A stretch of 64,000 nt of DNA from Cheilinus undulatus (Eukaryota > Chordata > Actinopteri > Labriformes > Labridae). Shown here piece after piece: positions 1-12,166 of the stretch. The translations under genes were made by a program, and so were the position numbers. The DNA lies in NCBI RefSeq assembly GCF_018320785.1, contig NC_054876.1, forward strand, positions 18,808,212-18,872,211, read 5' to 3'. The notes beneath the pieces are model-generated. The model saw only the letters and a list, made by a program, of their open reading frames with translations, was not told the DNA's origin and did not search any database. Each line of letters begins with the position of its first letter. Position 1 is the first letter of the stretch.

Positions 1-544
1 CATTAACAGACTTGCCAATAGCAGATGTTTTCCTGTGTCAATCAAAAAAGGAGATTTTATTTGTTGTTGGTGGGCAGAAGAAGTCACTTGTTGGATAAAA
101 CTGGTTTGCTTTCATCTCCAAACATAATAGAAAATATTCGCACATTAGGACTCTTGAACTACTTTGAAGTAACACTGGTATCAGCCCAGGATTATAATAT
201 TGGTGCATATCTACATTCAGTCATAGACAATTATTTTACAAATTAAGACATTCTTGGAGATTCAAATGATTGTTGGGTGTTGATGTGAAATTTAAGGGAA
301 AAACATTGTTTCTCTCAACAGTCTCTTTTCTGGGTCTTTTTGATGCCCGGTTACTGTTTACCCTCTTTATTAATCATTTACAACCTTTAAGAAAAAAAGT
401 GAAAGTACGAAACCAAAATATGTCTGCTCACAATGAATGTTTACCATAGAATTCCACTACTCTTGAATTTCAATAATTCCTTTACACTAAATTCAAACCC
501 TATCATTTGAATGTTGCACAAGAAAACAAGACTTGTCGGACCAG

Positions 545-890
545 GCAATGTTTTTCCACCTCTGTTGTCTAATTTTGGTCAGTCTGTGTGACATCCAGCG
601 TGGTCTTCTGCTGCTGCAGTCCCATCTGCTTCAAGGTCTAATGTTTTGACGGTTGTGCCTGAAAAATCCCAGTAGGTCAGCACTTTGTGAAATATTGAGA
701 CTAGTCTGTCTGGCACCAACAGCCATGGCCGCTCAAAGTCACTTAAACCACCTTTCTCCTTCATTCTGCAGCACAGTTTGAACTTCAGCAGCACGTCTTC
801 ATCACGTCTACACTGGTTTCTGCTATGTGATTGGCTGATTAGACAATTATGTTAATGAGTTGTTAAACAGGTGTTCAATGAACTGCCTGT
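545..890 (-). mobile_element. Tc1-like transposase N-terminal relic
   Basis: On the minus strand a frame reads RMKEKGGLSDFERPWLLVPD, resembling the N-terminal helix-turn-helix of Tc1-type transposases (pattern LSDFERG..VGAR). The adjacent bases match the 5' part of that fish family (GTGATTGGCTGATTAGA). No catalytic DDE part remains. Confidence 0.6.
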
Positions 891-1367
891 ATACATCCTG
901 CAGATTCACCTGCAATAATGACATGATTTTAAAGAGTTCTGTATTAACTTCAGTACGGACTCCTCAGATTAAACACTGTGATTAACTTTTCCAGGTGGTT
1001 TTGTATCTTGTAGTGGACAGTTACCTCAGCTTTTGTCCCAGTACTGTCCCACACCTGTCCAGCCTGTAATCTGTCTCTCTCTTTCTTCCTTCATGCCTTC
1101 TTTCACTCTGCTGACTTCCTCTCATGATTTAAAAGCTTCTCAGGACCATGAGGGATTAGATTAAAGTGTAAAGTGGATTTCTGTGCAGATCGATCAGAGG
1201 TGTAACAGTGTACTCAAGCTCTGTCTACTCCAGACTTTATGATGTGTTAAAGGACCTTTACGCCCTCTCAGGTGTTTTCATTTGTTCAGCCTGAGTAGAC
1301 GTAGACTCAGGTTGATGGAGGGCAGAGATAAAGACAGAGAAATTACTGTCATTAATTCAGAATAACA

Positions 1368-1545
1368 ATGACAGCTGCAGCTCATCCAGAACGCTACTGC
1401 CTCAGTCCTTACCAACATGTTACACCAGCGCCCAGATCTCTGCACTGGCTTCTGTAGACGTTAAAATTCTACTCCTTGAAGCACTAAATGGTCTTTGGCC
1501 AAAATACCTGTCAACTCTTCTCTCATGTGGCATGCAGGCCCCATG
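1368..1545 (+). mobile_element. LINE ORF2 C-terminal relic, part 1
   Basis: Translates, with frame breaks, to a pattern typical of fish LINE reverse-transcriptase C-termini (LQLxxNA, SLHWL, then KF.LL.ALNGL.PKY). A second piece at about 2640-2712 continues the same protein order, so the MITE sequences between them were inserted into it. Confidence 0.5.
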
Positions 1546-1569
1546 GGTTCTCCTGAAAAGGCTCAGACA

Positions 1570-1900
1570 TTTAAATGAAAAGCAGATGAATTTGCCAGAT
1601 TTCATGTCTGTCCATCCAACAAAGCTTCAAGCTGAAATGTTTGTGCCTTGTTTGAGAATGAATGATACAAATCAGCATCATTTGAGGAGAACAAGGCAGG
1701 GCTCAGTTTTACTACAAGCTGAGTTGCAAGCCTGTAAACAACCATGACTGGTGAGGAGATTGTAGTGGATGCAGCTACTGCAGCAGTTTTATCATAAGTG
1801 GACGTTTCTTTATAAAGAGAAGATGCTGAAAGATTTTCTTGGTGGTTAAGATGTTTTTGCTCTTCTTCAGTCCTGACCGGCTTTGGCAAAGTCATCCATT
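1570..1900 (+). repeat. Diverged copy of the TA-flanked MITE family
   Basis: Shares the left-end pattern (AAGCAGATG then a CATC inverted step) and the internal stretch ending AGTGGATGCAGCTACTGCAG with the other copies, but is too diverged to define termini. Confidence 0.4.
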
Positions 1901-1999
1901 GGCTCCACCAGTGGTGAACAACTGAGCTTGTTGAGCTTTAGCTATGTAGTTTACTGCTACATCACAAGTGTTGTTGATCTGTAATGAATGGGACAGCTA

Positions 2000-2480
2000 A
2001 CCTTGCAAAGCAGATGGATACGCCCATTTCCTTGTTTTTTTTCACTGGCAAATCCATCTTGTTAGTCAGAGTCGTGACATAAACAAGCGGCAGCAAGAGG
2101 CCGGTGCAATTATGGTGGAAGAGCTTAGTGTGGATGCTGCTAAGGTGCCAGTTTTATCAGAACTTGACAACATTTCTTTGTTAAAAGAAGAACAAAGAAC
2201 AGCAGTGAGTTGTTTTCTTTTCAAAAGCGACAAAAGTCGAGTACTTACATGTCTATAGTCACCATGTTTCCGGTTATTCCTCAGTAGCTCCACATGTGCA
2301 GCTTGATAGCAGATATGTCACGTGTTTTGTTGCTCTGATTGGCCCGTAGAGATGTGACAGACAGAATGTTCATCCAATCACACTCCGAGTTTCTTTCAAA
2401 GCCTCTGCCTTTTCTCAAACATTTCCTATTGAAGCTTTCCCAGATGGATGTATGAATCACATCCATCTGGTGTGTCAGGT
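2000..2480 (+). mobile_element. TA-flanked MITE, copy A
   Basis: Begins ACCTTGCAAAGCAGATGGAT and ends as the inverse of ACCTGACACACCAGATGGAT. TA lies immediately outside both ends (1998-1999, 2481-2482). Internally there is a 47-codon frame starting at 2112 ([15 protein letters not shown]... LKEEQRTAV) that also occurs in copies B and C. TA flanks suggest a Tc1/mariner-type mobiliser; no transposase is encoded. Confidence 0.7.
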
Positions 2481-2639
2481 TATGGGACAGCAGGAACATT
2501 TGACTTATCCTTCAAGTTTTCTTTAAAAAGGTCTGCCTTTCCAAAACACAGTGTATGGACCTTTGCCCAGATCGTTATGAAGCATATCCCATGCTAGGGA
2601 TATGTAACAGTATCTGCCGTGTCAGGTTATCAATAATTG

Positions 2640-2712
2640 TTCCCAGAATCAGAGCCAAGCAGGGTGAGTCAGCTTTTAGTTTTCACACCCTTAACCTGTG
2701 GAACAATATTCA
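2640..2712 (+). mobile_element. LINE ORF2 C-terminal relic, part 2
   Basis: Short continuation of the upstream relic. The sequence corresponds to the usual K-x-G-E-x-A-F-S-x-x-x-P-x-x-W-N-N motif near the end of such ORF2 proteins, degraded by stops. Confidence 0.4.
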
Positions 2713-2899
2713 TTTTGGTAGCTACTTTTAGTTAAGTCTTAGTCTTTAGATTAAAATGTTATTTTGTTTATTCATATTTTAGTTATTATAACCTTTAGTC
2801 AACAAAAACTTTTTTTAGTCCAGTTTTACTGAATAAAAGGTCTTATATTTTAGTCTTTACTTTTAGTCACAGTGTTATTTCTCTTTGAACTAATTGTAT

Positions 2900-4592
2900 T
2901 AAGTTGTAAATAATACTTAAGCAAGTGCATATTCTTCATCAGTATGCATTGCCTTGCTATGAAGCCGACTCTCTGCTTTGTTTGTTCCAGAGGAGACCCA
3001 CCTTTCCACAGATCTTCAAGAGTTACTTCAGCTCTGTCATACTGTCAAATACTTAACACTTTCAAAAGTATAGTTTAATTATATGCAGTGTGGACACACA
3101 CAGACACTTTTTATGTTAAATTCAATGAACAATGCCAATTTTGCCGTATATTTTACTTATATTGTTAATGGTATATTAATTGGTACTTTTACTTGAGTAG
3201 ATTTATAGACCTTTTTTTCTAACTTTGACTTAACCCTCAGGCCCTCCTTTAAAAATCACACTCTTCCTGTTGAAACCCTTTTAGGACATGTATGCATGTA
3301 AAAATATTTAACATGAAAGAAAACCTTTTGTTTTTTTTGGGGGGGGGGGGTCCGTAACTCCAGTCCTCGTCATGTATAGCAAGTGTGAATTCATTTTAAT
3401 AATTTTAACCCTATAACTGGACACCCATGGCTGTACTGTTTACACTCTGCTCTACAGGGATTGGCTGCTTCTTGGTTTTCAAAACTTTTATTTATGATGC
3501 AGACATGGCTGCAAAGGTCATGAAAGGGGGTTTTAATCATCTTTGATCTTCTCCTTTCAAAGACAAAAGTCAAAGAAAATGCAGTGAGAACTGTTGATTA
3601 TACAGACCCCATCTCTCGTGCGCTGGACACACGCACATGCACAAGCATACACACATACCTTGAATGCTCAATAACGTAGGAATACAAAGAGGAAATTTTC
3701 AAAGAAATAATCTTGGTTTTTAACCCTCTAAATTTCTATAACCCTTCAATGAGCATTTTGTGCCATATAATGTAATCTTCTGTAATACCATATAATGTCT
3801 GCACATCAATCATATCATAAATGAGTGAATCACATAAAAAACCCTAAAAACTACAACTTTGAAGGCATAGGTCCAGGATGCATTCCTAACATAATCAAAT
3901 TCATGTTTTTTATACCATGGCTATGAGATACAAAAATACAGTTTGTCCTGATTTTCCAGTTTTCCAGCCCAGATTTTGGTGTGTGTTTTGGCTACACCTA
4001 CACACTTACACATATACTCACTAATTTCTCTACACACATACACACTAGGCTCTGACATCCATACAAAACATTTACATTTAGTTGAAATAATTTATTCCAC
4101 TGCCCTACAGTCACTGTTATATCCTATCAGTTCAAACGAGGTAAATATCTCCCACAATGCCCCTCTGCAAACACTGAAAAATGGTGAAATTTGGCGGCAA
4201 TTTTTTTGTGTGCAATTATTTTTACCTCTGAATGACTGAATTACAGAGGAATTGGATTGCTTATGTCTGTATTGCAACGGCAGTAGATTGAAGATAAGTG
4301 GTTTTAATGGTAGTCAGTGTGGCCTAAAAGAGCTCCAGGAGGGAGAGTGTGAGTTTTTTGTCAACACAGTGGAAAATTCTGTCAACACAGTGTGGATAAT
4401 GAAATTCCAAAAGTTCATTAAAAAATGAACATCTCTGTCAAATATCATCATCTCAGCGAGATAAATGCCAAAGTGAGAGCAAAAAAAAAAGCCCTAAAAA
4501 GGCTTTAGGAGAGCCCGAGGGTTAAGTACATTTTAAGCAGAGTAACTGTACTTTTACTTGAGTGCAGTAGTTGTGTACTTTTTCCATCTCTG
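2900..4592 (+). mobile_element. hAT (Tol2-like) relic carrying an inserted TTAA element
   Basis: The right end is the inverse of CAGAGATGGAAAAAGTACAC, very close to the hAT/Tol2-type terminus. At about 2990-3058, after a splice-acceptor-like ttccag, a coding-like fragment reads EETHLSTDLQELLQLCHTVK. It is interrupted at 3230-4525 by a TTAA-flanked element. Confidence 0.55.
3234..4521. mobile_element. piggyBac-like non-autonomous element with TTAA duplication
   Basis: TTAA at 3230-3233 and 4522-4525. Inside, the ends are CCCTCAGGCCCTCCT and the inverse of CCCTCGGGCTCTCCT, an imperfect 15-bp inverted repeat. TTAA targets with CCC ends are the piggyBac signature. The 1.29-kb interior has no recognisable transposase and carries a G homopolymer near 3341-3352. 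Confidence 0.65.
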
Positions 4593-6834
4593 GCAACACA
4601 TTACCCCCAACGGTGCAGAGGGGTACAGAATAATTAACTCAAAATGCATACAGTCTGTGGTCCAGAGGTAATGACTAAATCTGCCCTTCTTTAGCTGTTA
4701 ATTTCATAATGAGCAATACTCTCTGAAACAACATAAGTTACATGACAATGTTCAAATACTTAAGGCCCATTGTAAATTGAATCAAACATGTCCGTGATGT
4801 TCTTACATGTATTTGTTTATAACACAAGGTGGTTATTCTTTGCTGGATGGGCTGCTAAAAGATGTGTGGGATAAACCACTTCTCCAGAGACTACTACACC
4901 ACTGAGCTCTTTACAATATGTGGATCATTAATCCTTATCTATCTTTCAACTCAAGCACCTGTACATTAGTTTCTTAATCTCTTCATTTTAAACTAAAACT
5001 TAGAAAAAAAAAACAAAAAAACAACCATATTTTTCCAATGTTTTTAATGTGGTCAAGGTGCTTCTTCCGGCAAATGAGCAAAGTTGCAGACGTTTGCTAA
5101 CCAATCAATTTCCAGGCCAAGAAATCCCTACATCATCAAAAAGTGGATGCAAGAGGCCTTAATTGAAAATAAAGTGCTCATAATAGCGCTGTAGTCCTCC
5201 TCCCCCTCACATTTCTGCCTCCCTCTCTTTTGTTTACTACTACCTGCCTCTCTTTGTTATCAGGATCACATTTATCTTCAGGTCAATCAATCGGAGCATT
5301 TCATTCAAGTCGGGCTTCACTCTCCAAAATCTGTCTGTAGTCTTTATGCACCGGCTGGACTTTAATTAACTCTTCCTCAAGTCTTTTGCCAACAAAACTC
5401 TTAAATTTTAAGGACATCTGGAACTAAAGCCAAGGATTGACCTTTGAAAAGTAAGGAGTTTTTTTGTAGATTTTTATGTGTTTGCATGAATGATTAAAAG
5501 TTTATGTAAATTTCAAACTAAGGAAAAGCTTCAAGTAGATAAAAACCTTAAAAAAGTCAATTGTTGTTTGGAGAGGTATTATACAAATCAATGCATTGAA
5601 TCAGCATGCCTTAAAGTGAAAACTTTGTGTATTTATGTATGTTCAGAGGTAAATGATGGAGGGTCAGAGGAGTTTTCCTGACTGGGCAAAAACTTCAGAG
5701 GTTTTGCTATTTCTGCAGTATTCTCTGCCTATATCTCCATCCTCTACCTTTGATCACAGCAATCCTCTGAATAAATACTCCTTCATTTCCACATACTCTA
5801 CTGTATAATGATTTAAGCAGCTACAGCTCTGAGGGCGCAGTTTCACTGCAATTGGACTCTGTCAGTTTCTCGAAAGAACAAGGAGACAGCAGCTCTCTCA
5901 CAGATTGAATTGAAGGAGCTAAATGTATTTAACAGTTTATTTGGTGAGTGCATAAGATAAATCCAATTCTGCAGCTCAGCAAGTAAAGATCGAGGGTGGA
6001 TTATTTGCAGGAAAAGATGGAGAAAGATGTCTCATGTTCTGTCTCAATAAAAAATGTATCTGAATACATACCACCAGTTATAAAGAGTATGGCAGTAATG
6101 ATGCGATACTCTGCTACATTCAGCATTAATATAAAGCTACTTCACAAATCAAACTAGAAAATAAAATGTTAAGGGGAACTAAACAAATATTTGATTCAAT
6201 TTTAAACAAATACAAGCATTATGGGTAGATTTTTATTCCTTTACTCAAATAAACCTGATATGAAAAGTCCTCTTTATCCCTGGCCACAGAGTTTCAGCTG
6301 TTTCCACATGACATACATGCTGCATGTATAAACAGCATGAATCCACGCTTGCACCCTTAAGACTGACTCTGTTTTTACTGTAAACACTGAAGAAATGTGG
6401 CTTAGGGTGTATGTCCAACATTTCAACCAATCAGAATCCTGAGATCAAAAAAGACCTCAAGTAGGGATGTACAAAACTGGATTGCTGCTGCTGTCTGATT
6501 GCCTCTGATACGCCTATACTTAAAAAATCATTAGAGCAGATACTGATATTTGAAAGTATTTCAGACCTAAAACTCCTGTCCTAAGAACACTAATTAAAGC
6601 TTAAAGAATGACGATGAACAAAGACTTCAGCTGACATAGGTCTTGAAGTCCTGCCTAAGACTCCATAATCTTATTTCTACATGCAGGCAATATTTACAGC
6701 AAATGCAGAACTTGTAATATCAGCAAAATTTTATATCTGCCAATATGATGCTGATAATATTACGCTTATTTTTATGAAGGAATCTGCACAGTTGTGTTGC
6801 TGTTACTGTCTCCCCAGGGCTGCTATAACTAATG
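4593..6834. other. Intergenic DNA, nothing recognised
   Basis: AT-rich sequence with short homopolymers. I see no exon, RNA gene or clear transposon end. Confidence 0.5.
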
Positions 6835-7182
6835 CAGTGGTTCCCCAAGTGGGGGTTGGGACCCCCAAGGGGGATCATTAGGCATTTAAGCGGGATCCTG
6901 GGATGCTTTTCAAAAAATAAAAAAAAAATTAAAAAACAGAGAAATTTAAAATGACTTAGAGCAGTATATTTTATGCATTATCATAAAGATATCCTTACAT
7001 GAGTTAATAAGTGATATTTGTGCTTGATTATAAGTCATGTGAACGAAATGGCCTAAAATGTACACTTGTACATGATACTTTGTGCAACATTGTAAACTTT
7101 AACCAGCTCCAGGGATGGTGGGGGTCCCGGTCTCTGATGCTATCATTTGGGGGTGTTAGGCTGAAAATTTTGGCAACCCCTG
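6835..7182. mobile_element. hAT-type MITE with 8-bp target duplication
   Basis: Starts CAGTGGTTCCCCAAGTGGGG and ends near TTGGCAACCCCTG, the usual fish hAT-MITE ends. The flanks are AACTAATG (6827-6834) and GACTAATG (7183-7190), a 7/8 match to an 8-bp target duplication. Confidence 0.65.
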
Positions 7183-7345
7183 GACTAATGCATCTGATGA
7201 AACTTGTTTGTTTTATACAAGTAGGAAATTTAGATGTTTTACATTGATACAAATATTCAGATGGGCCTTCATTACAAGTGAATGTGCTGACTCCACGCTG
7301 ACATGGGTTTACATAAGCTTTTGGTGTATTTTTCACCTACCATAC

Positions 7346-7402
7346 CTGATAGACTGTTTCAGACATGGAATCTAGCCAATCCATCAGCTTTGCAAGGTTA
7401 GC
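7346..7402 (-). repeat. Short relic of the TA-flanked MITE ends
   Basis: Reads CTGATAGACTGTTTCAGACA and ends ATCAGCTTTGCAAGGTTA, the two ends of the family with the interior lost. Confidence 0.4.
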
Positions 7403-7649
7403 ATAATTTAACTGCACAGTACAAAAGGTTTCATATGAATTATTGACTTAAAAATACAGTACATTAGGGCCAACCAACTGCACTTTTAACCGCTGTAACC
7501 TGCAGTATCTGCCCTCTGAGCTACATGTCCTGTGTGAGATAATGTGTGTGTGGTGGGGAGGGGATTATTAATATATTTGGTTTGTCTGATTTAACTCATT
7601 TTTAATTGATCTGTCTGACAGCTGAACAGTTTTTTTTCTATAAAGCCAA

Positions 7650-7866
7650 CAGAGGTGGAAAAAGTACACAACTATTGTACTGGTGTAAAAGTACTGGCCT
7701 ATAAATCTATTCAAGTAAATGTAAAAAGTATCCTATTTTAAGTTTACTTTAAGTACTGAGTATCTACTGAGGACTTGTACGGTAACACACCTTTAATATA
7801 AATATTTTACAATATGACAGAGCTGCAGAAATTCTTTAAAATCTGTGACCAGGTGGATTTTCTCTA
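7650..7866 (-). mobile_element. hAT (Tol2-like) relic, reverse copy
   Basis: Starts CAGAGGTGGAAAAAGTACAC, matching the inverse of the end at 4592, and contains on the minus strand the fragment IHLVTDFKEFLQLCHIVKYL (about 7800-7858). It is cut off by MITE copy B. Confidence 0.55.
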
Positions 7867-8295
7867 ACCTTGCAAAGCAGATGGATATGCCGGTTTCTGT
7901 GTGTCTCGCTGGTGAAATCATCTTGCAAAGCTCCCGTCTAAACTGTTTGGGCCCGGCTAGAAAGTGACAGGACCAGTCAGTGACGAGTGGCAGTACTTTT
8001 GGGCGCGGCGGAGTCATGCCGTATGCAAGCAGCAGCAAGAGACCGGTGCAATTATGGCAGAAGACATTAGCGTGGATGCTGCTAAAGTGCCAGTTTTATC
8101 AACTTGACAACAATTCTTTGTTAAAAGAAGAACAAAGAACAGCAGTGAGTTGCTTTCTTTTCAAAAATGACAAAAGTCGTGTACTGACATGTCTACAGTC
8201 TCCATGGTTTGAGTTATGCAGTTCTATATGGAGTTTACGCCTCTGTAGCGGCTACGTCACATGTCTTGTTGTTCTGGCCCAGACTGGATGCCAGT
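7867..8295 (+). mobile_element. TA-flanked MITE, copy B (right end lost)
   Basis: Starts ACCTTGCAAAGCAGATGGAT next to TA at 7865-7866. The internal segment parallels copy A, including the coding-like frame at 8054, here broken by a deletion. It ends without the expected right terminus. It abuts the hAT relic at 7650-7866. Confidence 0.65.
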
Positions 8296-8539
8296 AAATC
8301 AAAGGGCTGACACCCATTAACCTAATGAGCTTGTCCTAAGTACCCAAAAAGAACCCATGCATGCTCTGGGAGAACATGCAGACTCAGGATAGAAAGGCTA
8401 TGTCTGCTAACCCTTGTGTTCCCAGGCAGCCCATCATTTGCTAAAACGTCTGCATTGTTGTAAACACTATTTTGTTGGACAGAGATACTTGTACAGCCTA
8501 AAAGGAATGTTTATAAAGGAACTTGAAATGCAATTTATC

Positions 8540-9505
8540 AAATAGATTATACAAACTTGTTTTGTAAGTTCAATAATAATGCATAGTTTAACTTGCTGTA
8601 CAAATCCATCACACTACCACGACCGTGTTTGACTGTTGTATGATGTTCTTTTATGAAATACTGTGATATTTTTATGTCAGATATAACAGGATGCACACTT
8701 TCCAAAATAGTCAGCTGTTGTCTCGTCAGTCCACAGAATATTTTCCCAAAAGTCTTGGGGATCAAGATGTTTTTTGTTTTTTGAGATGAGCCTTTGTGTG
8801 ACTTTTGGTTAGCAGTGGTTTTTGCCTTTGAACTCTACGATGGTTGCAGTTTTTTTTCCCAGTCTCTTTCTTACTGTTGAATCATCAACACTGACCTTAA
8901 CTGAGTCAAATGAGGCCTGCAGGTCTTTAGATGTTGTTCTGGGTTCTTTTGCAACCTCCTGGAGGAATTGTTGATGTGCCCTTTGAGTAATTTTGGTAGG
9001 CCGGCCACTCTTGGGAAGGTTCATCACTGTTCCAGTTTTCTCCATTTGTGGATAACGGCTTTCACTGGAGTCCAAGTGCCTTAGGGCAGATATCAATGAC
9101 TTTGTTTCTCATCTGTTCTTGAATTGCTTTAGAATGCAGAATGATATGTTGCTTTTTGAGATCTTGTAGCCTACTTCACTTTGTCAGATGGATTCTATTT
9201 AAGTGATTTCTTGATCCAACAGGTCTAGCAGTAATCAGGCCTGGGCGGGGCTAGTGAAATTGAACTCAGCTTTCATAGAAATGTGGTTAATCACAGTTTA
9301 TTCATGAGGGGGAGCAATTACTTTTTCACATAGTGGCAGGTAGGTTTTAATGGATTTTCCCTTAACAAATGAAATAATCTTTAAAAACTACCTTCTATTT
9401 TCACTTATGTTATTTTTGTCTAATATGAAGATGTATACGTGGGACAAATATGCTAAAAATAAGAAATCAGGAAGAGGGCAAATGTTTTTTCACAGCACTA
9501 TATAT
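8540..9505 (-). mobile_element. Degenerate Tc1/mariner transposon
   Basis: Minus-strand pieces read KSGRPTKITQRAHQQFLQEV and VSVDDSTVRKRLGK (Tc1 helix-turn-helix and spacer, 8809-9096), then a broken DPQDFWENILWTDET-like stretch near 8700-8765 (second DDE aspartate region). The terminus at about 9505 (inverse of TATAGTGCTGTGAAAAAAC) is typical. The 3' half is missing. Confidence 0.75.
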
Positions 9506-12164
9506 CAGTGCTATGTGTTACTGGACATATTCACCGTAGAAATCTTTACTATATGCAGGAAAATCACCCTAGTGACTTCATATTAATGTCATCCAGTGAA
9601 TTTAATATTTCCTGCTGCATTCACACATTAGCCCACCCCAACTTCCCAATGAATTTTCCAGGAGAATTTCCAGAAAAAAAATCTGATTGTTTGCATTATA
9701 TGTGCTGCTCACCCCCTAAATTTGGGGGACGTGTGCAGGAGTTATGTCCTCTCTTGCTTGGACTCAACGAGGTCACAATATATGGATCTGGATAGTTCTC
9801 AAAAATGTTTTCACAGTGAAAATGCCATGCCAGCAAATACTAACAGCAGTATTTGTTTAAAGGACTTTATCCAACTTGTCGCAGCTGTCCTCAAATGTCT
9901 GTTTTAAATAACAAGCCCACATGCAGGTTCCTCACCTTACAGCTAAATATACTTCAGTGCTGTTACTGTCAGCGCTGGCTGCCAGCCTGGTGTGCCAGGG
10001 TAATATATCAGGCTGAAGGGATGAGCTGAGTTATTGTTCAGATGGAAACTATGGACTTAAAATTGGAGGTGGTACAAACAAAAAACAAGGGCACTGCTAA
10101 AGGATTACACATTCAGACAGTAATCATTTACATACATAACATATCAACCAGCCTGTCAATGAGCCTGAGGGCAGTGAAATATATTTTCCACTCCTGATTT
10201 AGACCAACTCCTCTGAACTGAGATGTGAAGGACTGTTTTACTGACTATTGATTAATAACCATAATCTTATCTTCCCTGCCTAGCAGTAACAAGACTCTTT
10301 GTGGTCAGAAACAAATTGATCATGTAAAGGAGAAACCAGAGCATCACACACAACAGCAGCTATTATCCATGAAAGCAGTCACTTCAACTTAAAGTCTTCC
10401 TGCTGACACAAGTGTTATTTTTATGATTGATTTAACAGTTCAGTATTTTAGGTGATTATACATTCACTACACGCAGCAGTCTGTTCAGCATGAACTTCTT
10501 GTCTGTGTTTATATTCTAAAAGACTGATATAGATCTGATCTATACAGACAGGGATTGTTGGCTCTGACTGAGTAACACTGAAGCATCCTGGGGATTTGCC
10601 CACTTGGCTTCAGCTTCTTAGTTTTCTGTCTGTGCAGACTTTTTGTCAGACTGGTAAGTTCAATAAAGTCATTAATTATATTGAAGAAATATTTCCATTG
10701 TGCTGTGTGGGAAACCATATGACAGTTAGACGTTGATGTCTCTGCAAATGATGGTCACCATTTCTGGGTTCAGTGAAGCCAGTAGTTAACAACACACTTC
10801 TTGCCAAGATGTTGCATTGCTCTTTCCTTCTTTTGCTCTCCACTTGGATTATTTTCATGGGGACAATCAATGTCTGCTGAAACTCTAGCAGACAGTGCTA
10901 TTCCAAAACAGAGACAAAAACACAGCCAATACCAAAATACCATCCCTCTGTAAAAAGGGATGAACATTTTTTGATCAGCTGTAATAGACCAGACTTATGC
11001 AGTGACCAAACATTTAAAAATTAGCATCAAACATTCATATTTTTTGGGTGTACTAACAGCATGACTCTGGTAGCAATATCAATCAGTCATTAAATTTTGG
11101 TAGCATCTCCGACAGCCACTCTAAATGTTTGTTTGTTTGAGACGAACAGAACTACATGCTTAACCTTTCAACTTCCATTTAGGGTTATGGTAAGATTAAG
11201 GTTATGCTACCAAAAGTAAAAAGGTAAAAACCTGACCTAATAAACCTAATAACAAAACGTTTGATAAAACAAGTAAACAGTCTGCTCACAGGGAAAACGC
11301 TTGTCCTCCATGTAAACATTCTAATGCAGCAAGCAGAGCTTATGTAGCTCTGTTAGCTGCCCAAGCTATGTAGATAATCTAGCTACATAGCTAATATAGC
11401 TACATAGCTAACATGGCTAAAGCTAACCTCACAAAGCAGCTACATAGCTATATTAGCTTTTAGCTATGTCAGCCTTAGCTACATTTGCAATGGCTTATGT
11501 TGCCAAAGCTAACTTAGCTACATTGGCTTATGAAGTATCATAGCTGTTAGCTTTAGCTAAAGCTAACAAAGCTAAAGTGAGCCACCATTCATGTTATAAC
11601 TTCTAAAACAGGTCCGTACTCATCTAATCCCAGATTAGACCTCTGACTTTTTTCTGTTTCCTTCTTTGACTATAATGTTTGCAGTCTGGTTATTTCATGA
11701 ATGTTGATTCCAGACTTTATGAATAATTTTGAAATTTTGAAAAAGCAAATTTAAAACTGGAAATTCACTGTACTGGCAAATTATGGTACTTCCGTTCTGA
11801 CACAGGCACAGTCTGCGAGAGTGGCCATCAGAGATGTACAGTCTGCAGCCACACTGTCTTGGAAAATACCAGTGACCTGTTGCACCAGCTATGCCTAGGT
11901 CATGTCTAGTTTTGGTTCTACATTGAAACTAGTTAATTGTTACTAGTATTGTATTATTGTTTGGTTGTACTATAGAGAAGGTTTTCTTGGCAAGTAGAAC
12001 GCAACGTCAAAACTAATACAAATATTGTTGCAGATATGACATCACTTCATTTGACCAATAATTGAAAGATATATTCGATGCAGTGTTTGTGCACTACCTC
12101 TCATGCTGAATTGTCCATGGACTATAGGCTGATTTTTGAGAAATTTTTCTAAGGTCAAGCGACA
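9506..12164. other. Intergenic DNA, nothing recognised except the GCTA-rich array
   Basis: Short open frames only, none resembling a known protein. The GCTA-rich array (11339-11576) is listed separately. Confidence 0.5.
11339..11576. repeat. GCTA/TAGC-rich quasi-palindromic array
   Basis: About 240 bp built from irregular copies of TAGCTACATAGCTAA and GCTAAAGCTAAC on both strands. No fixed period. A milder version lies at about 26660-27190. Confidence 0.6.
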
Positions 12165-12166
12165 TA

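Noticed and set aside
25-246. 73-codon frame at the window start
   Set aside because: No known similarity; AT-rich context with several frames open by chance.
7028-7336. 102-codon minus-strand frame
   Set aside because: Overlaps the hAT-type MITE ending at 7182 and has no protein-like pattern.
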